Shown here in pieces: positions 1-6,363 of a stretch of DNA of 7,895 nucleotides (position 1 is its first letter; every line of letters starts with the position of its first letter). Source of the DNA: Bacteroidales bacterium (lineage in GTDB: Bacteria > Bacteroidota > Bacteroidia > Bacteroidales > UBA932); the NCBI GenBank assembly GCA_021443625.1, contig JABUTP010000021.1, positions 11,467-19,361 on the forward strand, read 5' to 3'. A program made the position numbers and the translations under genes. The notes below the pieces were generated by a model. That model did no database searches. It was not told the DNA's origin and worked only from the letters and a program-made list of their open reading frames with translations.

Positions 1-574
<574 letters not shown>

Positions 575-586
575 CTAAATACCGGA

Positions 587-594
587 CAAATTTA
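587..594 (-). promoter_or_regulatory. Candidate -7 element of a gltX promoter
   Basis: On the minus strand this reads TAAATTTG, an exact match to the Bacteroidales -7 consensus TAnnTTTG, about 31 bases before the gltX start codon. The nearest upstream TTTG is 25 bp away (620-623), longer than the usual 19-21, so the -33 half is weak. If it is used, gltX has its own short-leader transcript independent of the tRNA gene upstream. Confidence 0.4.
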
Positions 595-598
595 CCAA

Positions 599-658
599 TC
601 CCTTCGGGATTTTTTCATACAAAATCCCAAAATATTGACCTGAAGAGCCAAAAGGTCA
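599..658. other. Structured gap between tRNA-Glu terminator and gltX
   Basis: The stretch holds competing inverted repeats. On the minus strand GGGATTTT (621-628 as the plus-strand complement AAAATCCC) can pair with AAAATCCC (607-614), or the latter can pair with GGGATT (about 598-602 plus neighbours) across a GAA loop. A third pair, TGACCT at 636-641 with AGGTCA at 653-658, lies further upstream. They would be transcribed only by read-through from the tRNA gene or from an unseen promoter. On the plus strand the 598-615 hairpin is followed by six T, but no plus-strand gene precedes it. Confidence 0.3.
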
Positions 659-679
659 GACAAAACGTCTTTTTGAGGC

Positions 680-708
680 AAAAAAAAGGCTGCCTTCGCG
701 GGCAGCCT
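680..708 (-). terminator. Rho-independent terminator after tRNA-Glu
   Basis: A perfect 8-bp stem, AGGCTGCC with GGCAGCCT around a 6-base loop (687-708), is followed on the minus strand by eight T (the A run at 680-687). It lies ten bases beyond the encoded CCA of the tRNA, so it ends the tRNA transcript and insulates gltX downstream. Confidence 0.9.
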
Positions 709-717
709 GAAATATCC

Positions 718-792
718 TGGTAGTCGATAGGAGAATCGAACTCCTATTTAAAGATTGAGAATCTTTTGTCCTGACCGTTAGACGAATCGACC
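718..792 (-). tRNA. tRNA-Glu (anticodon CTC)
   Basis: Read on the minus strand, the 75-base gene folds as a cloverleaf: acceptor GGTCGAT with ATCGACT, D arm GTCT...GGAC, anticodon stem AAAGA/TCTTT around the loop TTCTCAA, and T arm AGGAG-TTCGATT-CTCCT. U33 is followed by CTC at 34-36, which reads the GAG glutamate codon. The discriminator base is A (721) and CCA is encoded (718-720). The first acceptor pair is a G1-U72 wobble, slightly unusual. The neighbouring gltX gene encodes the enzyme that charges this tRNA, and a terminator follows directly. Confidence 0.95.
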
Positions 793-810
793 ATTTGTTT
801 GTTTCGTCGG

Positions 811-841
811 CAAATATATACCAATAATTCGAATTGACAAA
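811..841 (-). promoter_or_regulatory. Promoter of tRNA-Glu
   Basis: On the minus strand TTTG (838-841) is followed after exactly 19 bases by TATATTTG (811-818), matching the Bacteroidales housekeeping-sigma consensus (-33 TTTG, -7 TAnnTTTG). Transcription should begin about 8 bases downstream, near 803, leaving a leader of roughly 11 bases before the tRNA. The spacer contains the perfect palindrome AATTCGAATT (826-835). Confidence 0.85.
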
Positions 842-856
842 AAATTTTTCTGTAAA

Positions 857-867
857 CGGAAATTCCG
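857..867. promoter_or_regulatory. Short palindrome in the divergent intergenic region, possible operator
   Basis: CGGAA-A-TTCCG is an 11-base inverted repeat between the tRNA-Glu promoter and the promoter of the fimbrial operon, about 45 bases upstream of the latter's -7 element. A second, looser partner TTTCCG lies at 876-881. It could be a regulator-binding site, but nothing in the window identifies a regulator. Confidence 0.25.
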
Positions 868-911
868 AACACGATTTTCCGACATTTTCTCATTTCGGCC
901 CTCCCGCGATA

Positions 912-919
912 TAATTTTG
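912..919 (+). promoter_or_regulatory. -7 element of the fimbrial operon promoter
   Basis: TAATTTTG matches the Bacteroidales -7 consensus TAnnTTTG exactly and ends 26 bases before the first gene's ATG, giving a leader of about 20 bases. No good TTTG sits 19-21 bases upstream (only TTTTC/TTTC variants at 885-896), which suggests a weak or activator-dependent promoter. GAGG at 935-938 is a possible ribosome-binding site. Confidence 0.65.
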
Positions 920-945
920 CAGGCACAAACTATAGAGGCACGAGG

Positions 946-1551
946 ATGAAGAAAATGATTGCGGCGGTTACCGCCATACTGTTGTCGCCATATATCTCAA
1001 CAGCGGACGAGACGGAGGTGAAGACGACCTCCGGATACGAAAGCGGAACCGTTGCAATCTCTTCAAATATAATGTCGTGGCTGAATCTGGCCACGCTCAA
1101 TGCCGAAGCGCAGTATCTTGTGGATGGCACGACATCCGTAAAAGCCGGCGTCAAGTACAACCCTTTTTCCTACGGCTCCTGCTCCCGCTGCGGACGCAAG
1201 GGCGTTCAGGAGAAGTTTCTGACCCCCTCCGTGGGGATTGTCCGTTGGTTGGACGCCCCTTTCACCGGACCGTACGCCACGGTGGGTGCGTTGTTCTCGA
1301 CCTACAATGTCTGGAATGTGCTTTCCGAAAAATCCTTTCAGGGACGGCTCGGGGGAATAACGGCCGGGGGAGGATATTATTGGGGGATTTCTCGTCAGTG
1401 GAGGGCTTCCCTGGGACTGGAAATAATGGCATTTTACCACAACACTTCCTATTACGATGCTCCGCGGTGCGGAATGCCGCTTGGAAGCAGGAGGGGAGTG
1501 TCGGCCTTCCCGAGCGATATCCGGCTGGGCGTGTCATATATCATCGAATGA
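946..1551 (+). CDS. DUF3575-type predicted outer-membrane barrel protein of fimbrial locus
   Basis: 201 residues with a Sec signal peptide (MKKMIAAVTAILLSPYISTA, likely cut after residue 20) and no lipobox. The mature part alternates hydrophobic and polar residues and is rich in Gly, Tyr and Trp, as in small outer-membrane beta barrels. The stretch SNIMSWLNLATLNAEAQYL (40-58) followed by KYNPF (70-74) and a later SVGIVRWLDAPFTGPYATV region resembles DUF3575 proteins, which commonly occur in Bacteroidales fimbrillin gene clusters. The role is unproven; an outer-membrane partner in fimbrial export or anchoring is the usual guess. It is the first gene of the operon, four bases upstream of the Mfa2-like gene. 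Cys79 and Cys82 form a CxxC and Cys175 is a third cysteine, uncommon for an outer-membrane barrel. Family assignment is by eye and not by a profile search. Confidence 0.75.
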   Translation: MKKMIAAVTAILLSPYISTADETEVKTTSGYESGTVAISSNIMSWLNLATLNAEAQYLVDGTTSVKAGVKYNPFSYGSCSRCGRKGVQEKFLTPSVGIVRWLDAPFTGPYATVGALFSTYNVWNVLSEKSFQGRLGGITAGGGYYWGISRQWRASLGLEIMAFYHNTSYYDAPRCGMPLGSRRGVSAFPSDIRLGVSYIIE

Positions 1552-1555
1552 CGTT

Positions 1556-2383
1556 ATGAGAGAGCGTGTGGGCATATTTCTGTTGACTTTACTGGCCGTA
1601 GCGGGCCTGCCTTCCTGTATTCTGGAAAACAGGGAGGATTGCCGGTGCTTTCTACATATCGATTTGAGCGGGGTTGACAGCGGCAGGGTGGCAAAGATGA
1701 ACCTGTGGATAGACGGCGCCGACAACGGGTATCAGGAAAAAATGGTGGTGGATTGTTCCGATTACGACAAAGACATAGTGTTAAAGGTGGACAGGAGGAC
1801 ATCACTGCTGTATGCGTGGGGAAACATCAACAGTTCGGCCTTGTATGACGATATGAGGCAGCTTTATGTTGCAGATGCGGCAGACAGTCTGTGGAGTTTC
1901 AGCGAGTTGTTGGATTGCAGTGGGGACGAAACCCGTGTGACTGTCGTGCCCAGACGGCAGTATGTCCCTGTCACCGTTTACGTAAGGGGAGACCTGACGG
2001 ACATTTCGGATGTGAAGGTATGGTTCAGCCGGAGCGACAAGGCGTTCAACTACAACAGTTCGGTTGTGGAAAGCAGCGGCACTATGGAGGCATCGGCAGT
2101 GGCGTTCCCGGGCGACGCCGGAGGATATTGGCAGTTTGAACTGAACTACCCGCGCCAGGCGGCGGCAGAAGAGGCGATGCTCAATCTGGGTTTCACGAAG
2201 GGAGGCGGCACGGTTCTGCAGAACTACACCATAGGGGCAATGCTGAAGTCCGAAGGGGTGGATCTCTCCGAAACGGATCTGGACCCAATAGTGATTGATT
2301 TTACGATTGGCCGGACTTCAGTTATAATAAAAGTGGCCGTAGAGGATTGGGTGGCACAATATACGAGGGAGATAATTATGTGA
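1556..2383 (+). CDS. FimB/Mfa2-family fimbrial anchor lipoprotein
   Basis: 275 residues. The N-terminus is a lipoprotein signal peptide ending LPSC, with Cys21 as the lipidated residue, followed by ENREDCRC (24-31) and then a short strand, FLHIDL. This arrangement of an acidic-Cys motif just after the lipobox is characteristic of FimB/Mfa2 proteins. The C-terminus ends in a final strand with VEDW, another hallmark of fimbrillin-like folds. In Porphyromonas gingivalis, FimB and Mfa2 anchor the fibre to the outer membrane and limit its length, and a similar job is inferred here. The ATG at 1556 was preferred over an upstream in-frame ATG at 1457 because it starts the signal peptide directly and leaves a 4-base gap after the previous gene instead of a long overlap. 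It is translated as part of the operon starting at 946. Confidence 0.85.
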   Translation: MRERVGIFLLTLLAVAGLPSCILENREDCRCFLHIDLSGVDSGRVAKMNLWIDGADNGYQEKMVVDCSDYDKDIVLKVDRRTSLLYAWGNINSSALYDDMRQLYVADAADSLWSFSELLDCSGDETRVTVVPRRQYVPVTVYVRGDLTDISDVKVWFSRSDKAFNYNSSVVESSGTMEASAVAFPGDAGGYWQFELNYPRQAAAEEAMLNLGFTKGGGTVLQNYTIGAMLKSEGVDLSETDLDPIVIDFTIGRTSVIIKVAVEDWVAQYTREIIM

Positions 2384-2427
2384 CGGACGGCATCTCAAGG
2401 CGCGAAACATTAGTGAGTGAGAAGAAT

Positions 2428-4383
2428 ATGAGGATGAAAGAATTGGTAGGGAAGGCAATTGCGGGGTTGGCTGCTTTGTGCGCCGTCTCCTGCGTCCGGA
2501 TGCCGGATTGCAACGGGTGCGGGAAGGACGACGCCGCGGCGTTCGTCCGTTTTGACCTCTCCTGCAGGGAGGGCGGGCGGATGCAGACCCGTTCTGACGA
2601 AGTGGTGGAGGAAGATGACGAACCTATTAATGAGACCTGTGCGCTGATTTACGATGCTCAGGGGATGCTGGCGGCATCGGCCTGCCAAAGCGGCCCGCTG
2701 CTGGGGATGTCATTCTCGCCGGTGGCGGGGATGCAGTATCACCTGCTGTATGGGGCAAATGTGGGGAATCTGGCGCTCCGGAACGATTTCGCCACCCTTC
2801 AGGGGGCCTTGGATGCAGTGCTTGAGATAACCGCGGCAGAAGCGGTTCTGCAAGGCTCAGCTCCGGCTCCGATGACTTTCTCGGTCGGCCCCATCTTTAT
2901 TACCGACGGAATGGAGATTCCGGTTTCGCTGGTACGCTGCGTTTCTGAGATAAACCTCTCTCTGGATATGAGTTGCCTTATGGACGCCTCCGTGACCATA
3001 ACTTCTGCCCGACTGAAGAACGTTCCGAAACGGGTGGGACTGTTTACCGACAAATCCCCTTCGGCACCATCCCACTGCGCATCGGACGGCTGTGCGGCAT
3101 CACCTGAAATGACGGAATTCCTGAACTGCGGGGAAAGCATAACCTTGAGATGCTTCGAAAATCGGCAGGGGGTGTTGCTGCCCTCGAACTACGACCAACG
3201 GACCAAATCTTTTCCCGCCAACTCCCCCTACGGGGAAATCTGCACATATCTTGAGCTCCAGGGGTTGTATGAAGATGTCGCCGCACAGCGCTCCGGAACT
3301 TTTACCTACAGGTTTTATCTGGGGGAAGACTGCACTTCCGACTTCACGCTGTCGCGGAACGGCCGATATGACGTCATTGTGGAACTTACCGACGGCGGGG
3401 TGGATGAATTGAGTTGGCGCGTGATCTCGACCGTCACCGGCGGGGACACCAAGGTGCCGGTGTCCATCGAAAGCAACTATCTCAATGAAGACGGGTGGAT
3501 AGTTATAAGGGGCAGTTATACAGACGATTTGGAACTGAGGGTGAATTATTCCGACGGAAGTTCAAGAATCCTTTCCGGTGCGGAGGCGTTGGCGGCGGTG
3601 GATTTGACCGCTTTCCCGTGGATTGTTACCCAGGAGAGGATTACCGCCCCGGGGTATTCATCAAACGCCCGTTTTACCGTCAGTTACACCGAAGGGTCAA
3701 CCACTCTGACCAAAAGCACTGCCGGGCGGGTGATGGCTATGGATGAACTCTACTCCGTGGCGCAGATACCCCAGGTCGTGACCGATTACAACGGCATCAC
3801 GATGCCGGTTGTGGCAACCGTCTCCACCATAAATACTGCGGTCGGGATATCCGCGGCGGGTTGTGTCACATTGGCCGGTCTCGGCAACCGGTCATACGCC
3901 GTGTCGCTCAATCCGCAGGGGGCGGGAGGGGTTAACGGCCCCGTGCAGTATGTGGTGACGGCATCCTTTACCGATGGGTTCAACCAATGCTTCATACACT
4001 CCAAAACCTGCTCCGCAACGGTATATGAACGGCGGATACATTGCTACAGGATTTATGTCGATACCTATGTCAGAGACCAGATAGAGGTGGGACAGGGTTC
4101 CCAGGTGGTGCCCGACCAATACTCGGTGACTGTCCGACTGGAGAGTTCGTATGCTCCGCCGACCACTGTCTATAGCAATTGGTTCAATGCCTCGTATGGG
4201 GATGACGGCTATCTGGTCGGTCATGGAGAGTATGTGCCCTGGGGCTCGGAAACGTTCTTCGTGCAGTGGTTCTCGGTGGTGACATTTGTCACGTATCACG
4301 ACCAGTATGACGTGCCGTTGAAGAGCGGATATTTGGTGGATGACGGCAGATATTGCTTCTATATCCTTGACGAACCGGAATAA
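2428..4383 (+). CDS. Large DUF4906-like fimbrial lipoprotein
   Basis: 651 residues from the ATG at 2428; an upstream in-frame ATG at 2347 would overlap the previous gene and bury the signal peptide. The signal ends AVSC, with Cys22 lipidated. Residues 34 to about 335 look fimbrillin-like: QTRSDE at 53-58 resembles the Arg cleavage site of FimA/Mfa1 proteins, and YRFYLGEDCTSDFTLSRN at 294-311 followed by YDVIVEL is the strand pair near the end of such domains. About 315 further residues follow, beta-rich with Gly, Thr, Tyr and Trp and without recognisable repeats. Length and layout fit DUF4906 proteins, which are encoded beside Mfa2-like genes. The role is unknown; a tip or accessory subunit is inferred. 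At least 18 cysteines besides the lipidated one are unusual. A 44-base gap separates it from the anchor gene. Confidence 0.75.
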   Translation: MRMKELVGKAIAGLAALCAVSCVRMPDCNGCGKDDAAAFVRFDLSCREGGRMQTRSDEVVEEDDEPINETCALIYDAQGMLAASACQSGPLLGMSFSPVAGMQYHLLYGANVGNLALRNDFATLQGALDAVLEITAAEAVLQGSAPAPMTFSVGPIFITDGMEIPVSLVRCVSEINLSLDMSCLMDASVTITSARLKNVPKRVGLFTDKSPSAPSHCASDGCAASPEMTEFLNCGESITLRCFENRQGVLLPSNYDQRTKSFPANSPYGEICTYLELQGLYEDVAAQRSGTFTYRFYLGEDCTSDFTLSRNGRYDVIVELTDGGVDELSWRVISTVTGGDTKVPVSIESNYLNEDGWIVIRGSYTDDLELRVNYSDGSSRILSGAEALAAVDLTAFPWIVTQERITAPGYSSNARFTVSYTEGSTTLTKSTAGRVMAMDELYSVAQIPQVVTDYNGITMPVVATVSTINTAVGISAAGCVTLAGLGNRSYAVSLNPQGAGGVNGPVQYVVTASFTDGFNQCFIHSKTCSATVYERRIHCYRIYVDTYVRDQIEVGQGSQVVPDQYSVTVRLESSYAPPTTVYSNWFNASYGDDGYLVGHGEYVPWGSETFFVQWFSVVTFVTYHDQYDVPLKSGYLVDDGRYCFYILDEPE

Positions 4384-4404
4384 TACGTTAACAATCAAAA
4401 TACT

Positions 4405-5142
4405 ATGAAACAACTTAAATTATTGTGCATTCTGGGCGCATTGGCAGCCGTGTCGTGCCAGAAGGATGAGGGGGGCTTCCGCATTGTGGAATACGATGTG
4501 GTGATAGAGTCGCCGAGCTATTTCTATGAGGTGACGGCAGATGAGCAGACCCTCAGGATACCCATCAGCGCCAATACGTCCGACCTGGCCACGGTTTATG
4601 ACGTGGGGCCCAACAGCATCTGCTACGAAAGGACCTGCTGGGACAGCGTCTCCCGGGACGGGCGGAGCATTGACGTAAAGTTCAACGCAAACCCCGGTTA
4701 CACCATTCTCCACAGTATCACGGTGGGGTCGGCGGCCTGGTGTCTGCCATCTCAAACCTACTGCCACCGCAAGTTCTACATTCTGCAGCAGGGGGCAACG
4801 GGGATGAATGTCATAGGCGCGGCCAATCTGAAGGAATACCTTGAGGCGCGCTACGCGGCGGTGTTGAAGAACGAGCCGTTTGAACCCGCCTTCTTTGTCG
4901 GCACCATATTGCGGATAGACGGGGCGGATGTCTATATCTCAGACGACACCGGCGCCGAAGTCAGGTTCAACATCTATGAAAACCGATGGAGCGGAGACGG
5001 AACGATTGCCGAATGGAGGCAGAAGTTCCACGAAGGAAGCCGGTGTGCGGCATATCTCAACGGCCATACGGGGCTGAGTTACGGCGCAAGGTGGAACGAT
5101 GGGGTTGTGGGAATCTCGCCTTCCGATTTTTTGGCTGAATAA
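4405..5142 (+). CDS. Lipoprotein with BACON-like and OB-fold-like domains in fimbrial operon
   Basis: 245 residues, with a lipoprotein signal ending AVSC (Cys18). Residues 38-131 follow the pattern of a BACON domain: a first strand YFYEVTADEQTLRIPISAN, a central CW (78-79), the strand IDVKFNANPGY and the closing FYILQQGA. BACON domains are Bacteroidetes extracellular domains linked to glycan or mucin binding. Residues 138-245 resemble the OB-fold-like domains of Bacteroidales surface proteins, with FVGTILRIDGADVYISDDTGAEVRF (163-188 region) as the core strands. The gene lies 21 bases after the DUF4906-like gene and just before the fimbrillin, so it should be co-transcribed. It is inferred to be a surface-exposed accessory fimbrial component, perhaps adhesive, but the protein itself is not one I recognise. 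Cysteine pairs 73/78 and 113/120 could form disulfides. Confidence 0.7.
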   Translation: MKQLKLLCILGALAAVSCQKDEGGFRIVEYDVVIESPSYFYEVTADEQTLRIPISANTSDLATVYDVGPNSICYERTCWDSVSRDGRSIDVKFNANPGYTILHSITVGSAAWCLPSQTYCHRKFYILQQGATGMNVIGAANLKEYLEARYAAVLKNEPFEPAFFVGTILRIDGADVYISDDTGAEVRFNIYENRWSGDGTIAEWRQKFHEGSRCAAYLNGHTGLSYGARWNDGVVGISPSDFLAE

Positions 5143-5161
5143 GTTCCGCGGGAAGCGGAAC
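5143..5161 (+). promoter_or_regulatory. Intercistronic hairpin upstream of the fimbrillin gene
   Basis: GTTCCGC and GCGGAAC form a perfect 7-bp stem around the loop GGGAA, beginning at the base after the stop codon of the preceding gene. No T tract follows, only an A-rich 28-base leader to the fimbrillin ATG, so it is not a standard terminator. A role in mRNA processing or stability that favours the last gene is an inference. Confidence 0.55.
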
Positions 5162-5189
5162 AAGGATTAATTATAAACAAATCAAAACA

Positions 5190-6263
5190 ATGAAAAAAAC
5201 TTTTTTAATGATGGCAGCGGCGACGGGAATTGTGGCGGCCGCTTCGTGCAGCAAGATTGAAACTAATGCCGGGAATACGGATTCCCCCAACGTGGTGGCC
5301 GTCCAATTCTCATTATCCAACCTGACAAAGGCAATGACGTCGGAGGTGGACGACGATGCGGTCAACACGGCATACGTGTTCGCCTTTGACGGCAACCGTC
5401 TTGACGCCTCGACCAGCGTGACATCGGCCACTACCGGCACCATAGAAGTGACTCCCGGAAGCCGCCGGTTCATCGCCGTGGTCAATCCCAATTCGGAGTT
5501 CAGCTATACCTCGGTCACAACTCCGCAGTCGATTATGAATCTCGTTTCAAATCTCTCCTCGGAAGGGATTCGCGACATGGTTATGGTAGGTGAAAACACC
5601 GTGACCGTCACCGAATCCACCACCTCAGTGATGATAGACGTGACCCGCCTGGTGAGCAAAATCTCGGTGAGCGAACTGACCTTCAATCTGAAGGGGGCCC
5701 TGGCAGGCAAGACCGTGAGCAACGTGTCGCTCTACATCAAGAATTACCCTACGACTTCCACTTATGCGGGAACGCCCGGAACATCCTACTCGTCGGGTTT
5801 GTATCCTGCAAACCACAACTCGTTTGAGGTGTATGAGTCGCTCGGTTCCGTGGTTTCGGGGGCGTCTTCCACCACCCGCGGGTATCAGTTCTTCTGCTAT
5901 CCCAGGACAACCCTTTCGCAGACAACCGGGTCGGGCGCCATCCGTCTCTGCATTCAGGGAACCATTGACGGACAGAAGTATTATTGGTCAATCCCCGTCA
6001 ACAACGGCAATATCTGGACTGCGACCGCTTTTGAAAACGGCGACAGCCATTACGGGGTGAAACGCAACCACTCTTACGACTATGCCATCACCATCACCCG
6101 TGCGGGGGTTCCGGACGACGGCTCGCAGCCTGATCCGACAGACCCTGACGACAACGGAGACCCCGACCTTGAGGATGATACCGACCTCTCCACATCAGAT
6201 TTGACATTCACACTGAGGGTGGTGCCTTTCGTTGAGGTTTCGTCGCAGACGGTGACGTTCTGA
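5190..6263 (+). CDS. Mfa1/FimA-type fimbrillin, predicted major fimbrial subunit
   Basis: 357 residues. A lipoprotein signal peptide ends AAASC (Cys20). The early strand VVAVQFSLSNLTKAMTSE (35-52), the segment AYVFAFDGNRL, PGSRRFIAVVNPNSE (89-103), TRLVSKISV (152-160) and the late VKRNHSYDYAITI (290-302) are typical of Bacteroidales type V pilins of the Mfa-like family. In this family the lipoprotein precursor is exported to the surface, cut by a protease near residue 46-50, and polymerised by donor-strand exchange. The matching site here is Lys47-Ala48 and not Arg-Ala. After the pilin body comes an Asp/Pro-rich linker (about 307-337) and a final strand pair (338-357), which could be the donor strand. 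Being the last gene, preceded by a hairpin and followed by a terminator, it suits high expression. It is called major subunit by similarity; a minor fimbrillin cannot be excluded. Confidence 0.88.
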   Translation: MKKTFLMMAAATGIVAAASCSKIETNAGNTDSPNVVAVQFSLSNLTKAMTSEVDDDAVNTAYVFAFDGNRLDASTSVTSATTGTIEVTPGSRRFIAVVNPNSEFSYTSVTTPQSIMNLVSNLSSEGIRDMVMVGENTVTVTESTTSVMIDVTRLVSKISVSELTFNLKGALAGKTVSNVSLYIKNYPTTSTYAGTPGTSYSSGLYPANHNSFEVYESLGSVVSGASSTTRGYQFFCYPRTTLSQTTGSGAIRLCIQGTIDGQKYYWSIPVNNGNIWTATAFENGDSHYGVKRNHSYDYAITITRAGVPDDGSQPDPTDPDDNGDPDLEDDTDLSTSDLTFTLRVVPFVEVSSQTVTF

Positions 6264-6280
6264 CCGGTCTTGCGTTTACA

Positions 6281-6316
6281 AAAATGGAGTGGCCTTCCGG
6301 GCCACTCCATTTTTTT
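6281..6316. terminator. Bidirectional terminator between fimbrial operon and asparaginase gene
   Basis: A perfect stem of about 14 bp, AAAATGGAGTGGCC with GGCCACTCCATTTT around the loop TTCCG, is followed by a run of T on the plus strand (6310-6316) and, in mirror, by T on the minus strand. It lies 17 bases past the fimbrillin stop and can also end transcripts of the convergent asparaginase gene. Confidence 0.92.
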
Positions 6317-6320
6317 GCGT

Positions 6321-6363
6321 TTAAGAAGCTGTTTTAATTTGTAATTAAGTTTAAACAGCTTCT
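6321..6363. repeat. Inverted-repeat element, copy A
   Basis: The arms GAAGCTGTTT (6325-6334) and AAACAGCTTC (6353-6362) form a perfect 10-bp stem around an AT-rich loop of 18 bases that can pair partly. The element shares its arms, flanking TTAA and most of the loop with copy B at 7430-7473. Its right arm overlaps the stop codon (6362-6364) of the asparaginase gene, so the hairpin would lie in the 3' end of that mRNA. Confidence 0.85.

Noticed and set aside
598..615. Plus-strand terminator (hairpin plus six T)
   Set aside because: No plus-strand gene or transcript precedes it in the window; it is recorded only as part of the structured gap.
744..926. Minus-strand ORF of 60 residues
   Set aside because: It runs through the tRNA-Glu gene and its promoter and has no recognisable protein features.
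794..945. Invertible (phase-variable) promoter for the fimbrial operon, as known for some Bacteroidales surface loci
   Set aside because: No pair of long inverted repeats flanks the promoter and no invertase gene is in the window; only short palindromes are present.
1457..1555. Upstream in-frame extension of the Mfa2-like gene
   Set aside because: It would overlap the DUF3575-type gene by almost 100 bases and place 33 residues before a clear lipoprotein signal peptide.
1077..1559. Plus-strand ORF of 160 residues in another frame of the first fimbrial gene
   Set aside because: Its composition is rich in Arg, Gly and Cys as expected of an out-of-frame reading, and the signal-peptide frame at 946 explains the region.
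2347..2427. Upstream in-frame ATG for the large DUF4906-like gene
   Set aside because: It overlaps the end of the anchor gene and would hide the signal peptide, which starts at 2428.
3892..4413. Minus-strand ORF of 173 residues opposite the large lipoprotein gene
   Set aside because: It lies wholly opposite a well-supported coding frame, has no signal or domain, and would block the start of the next gene.
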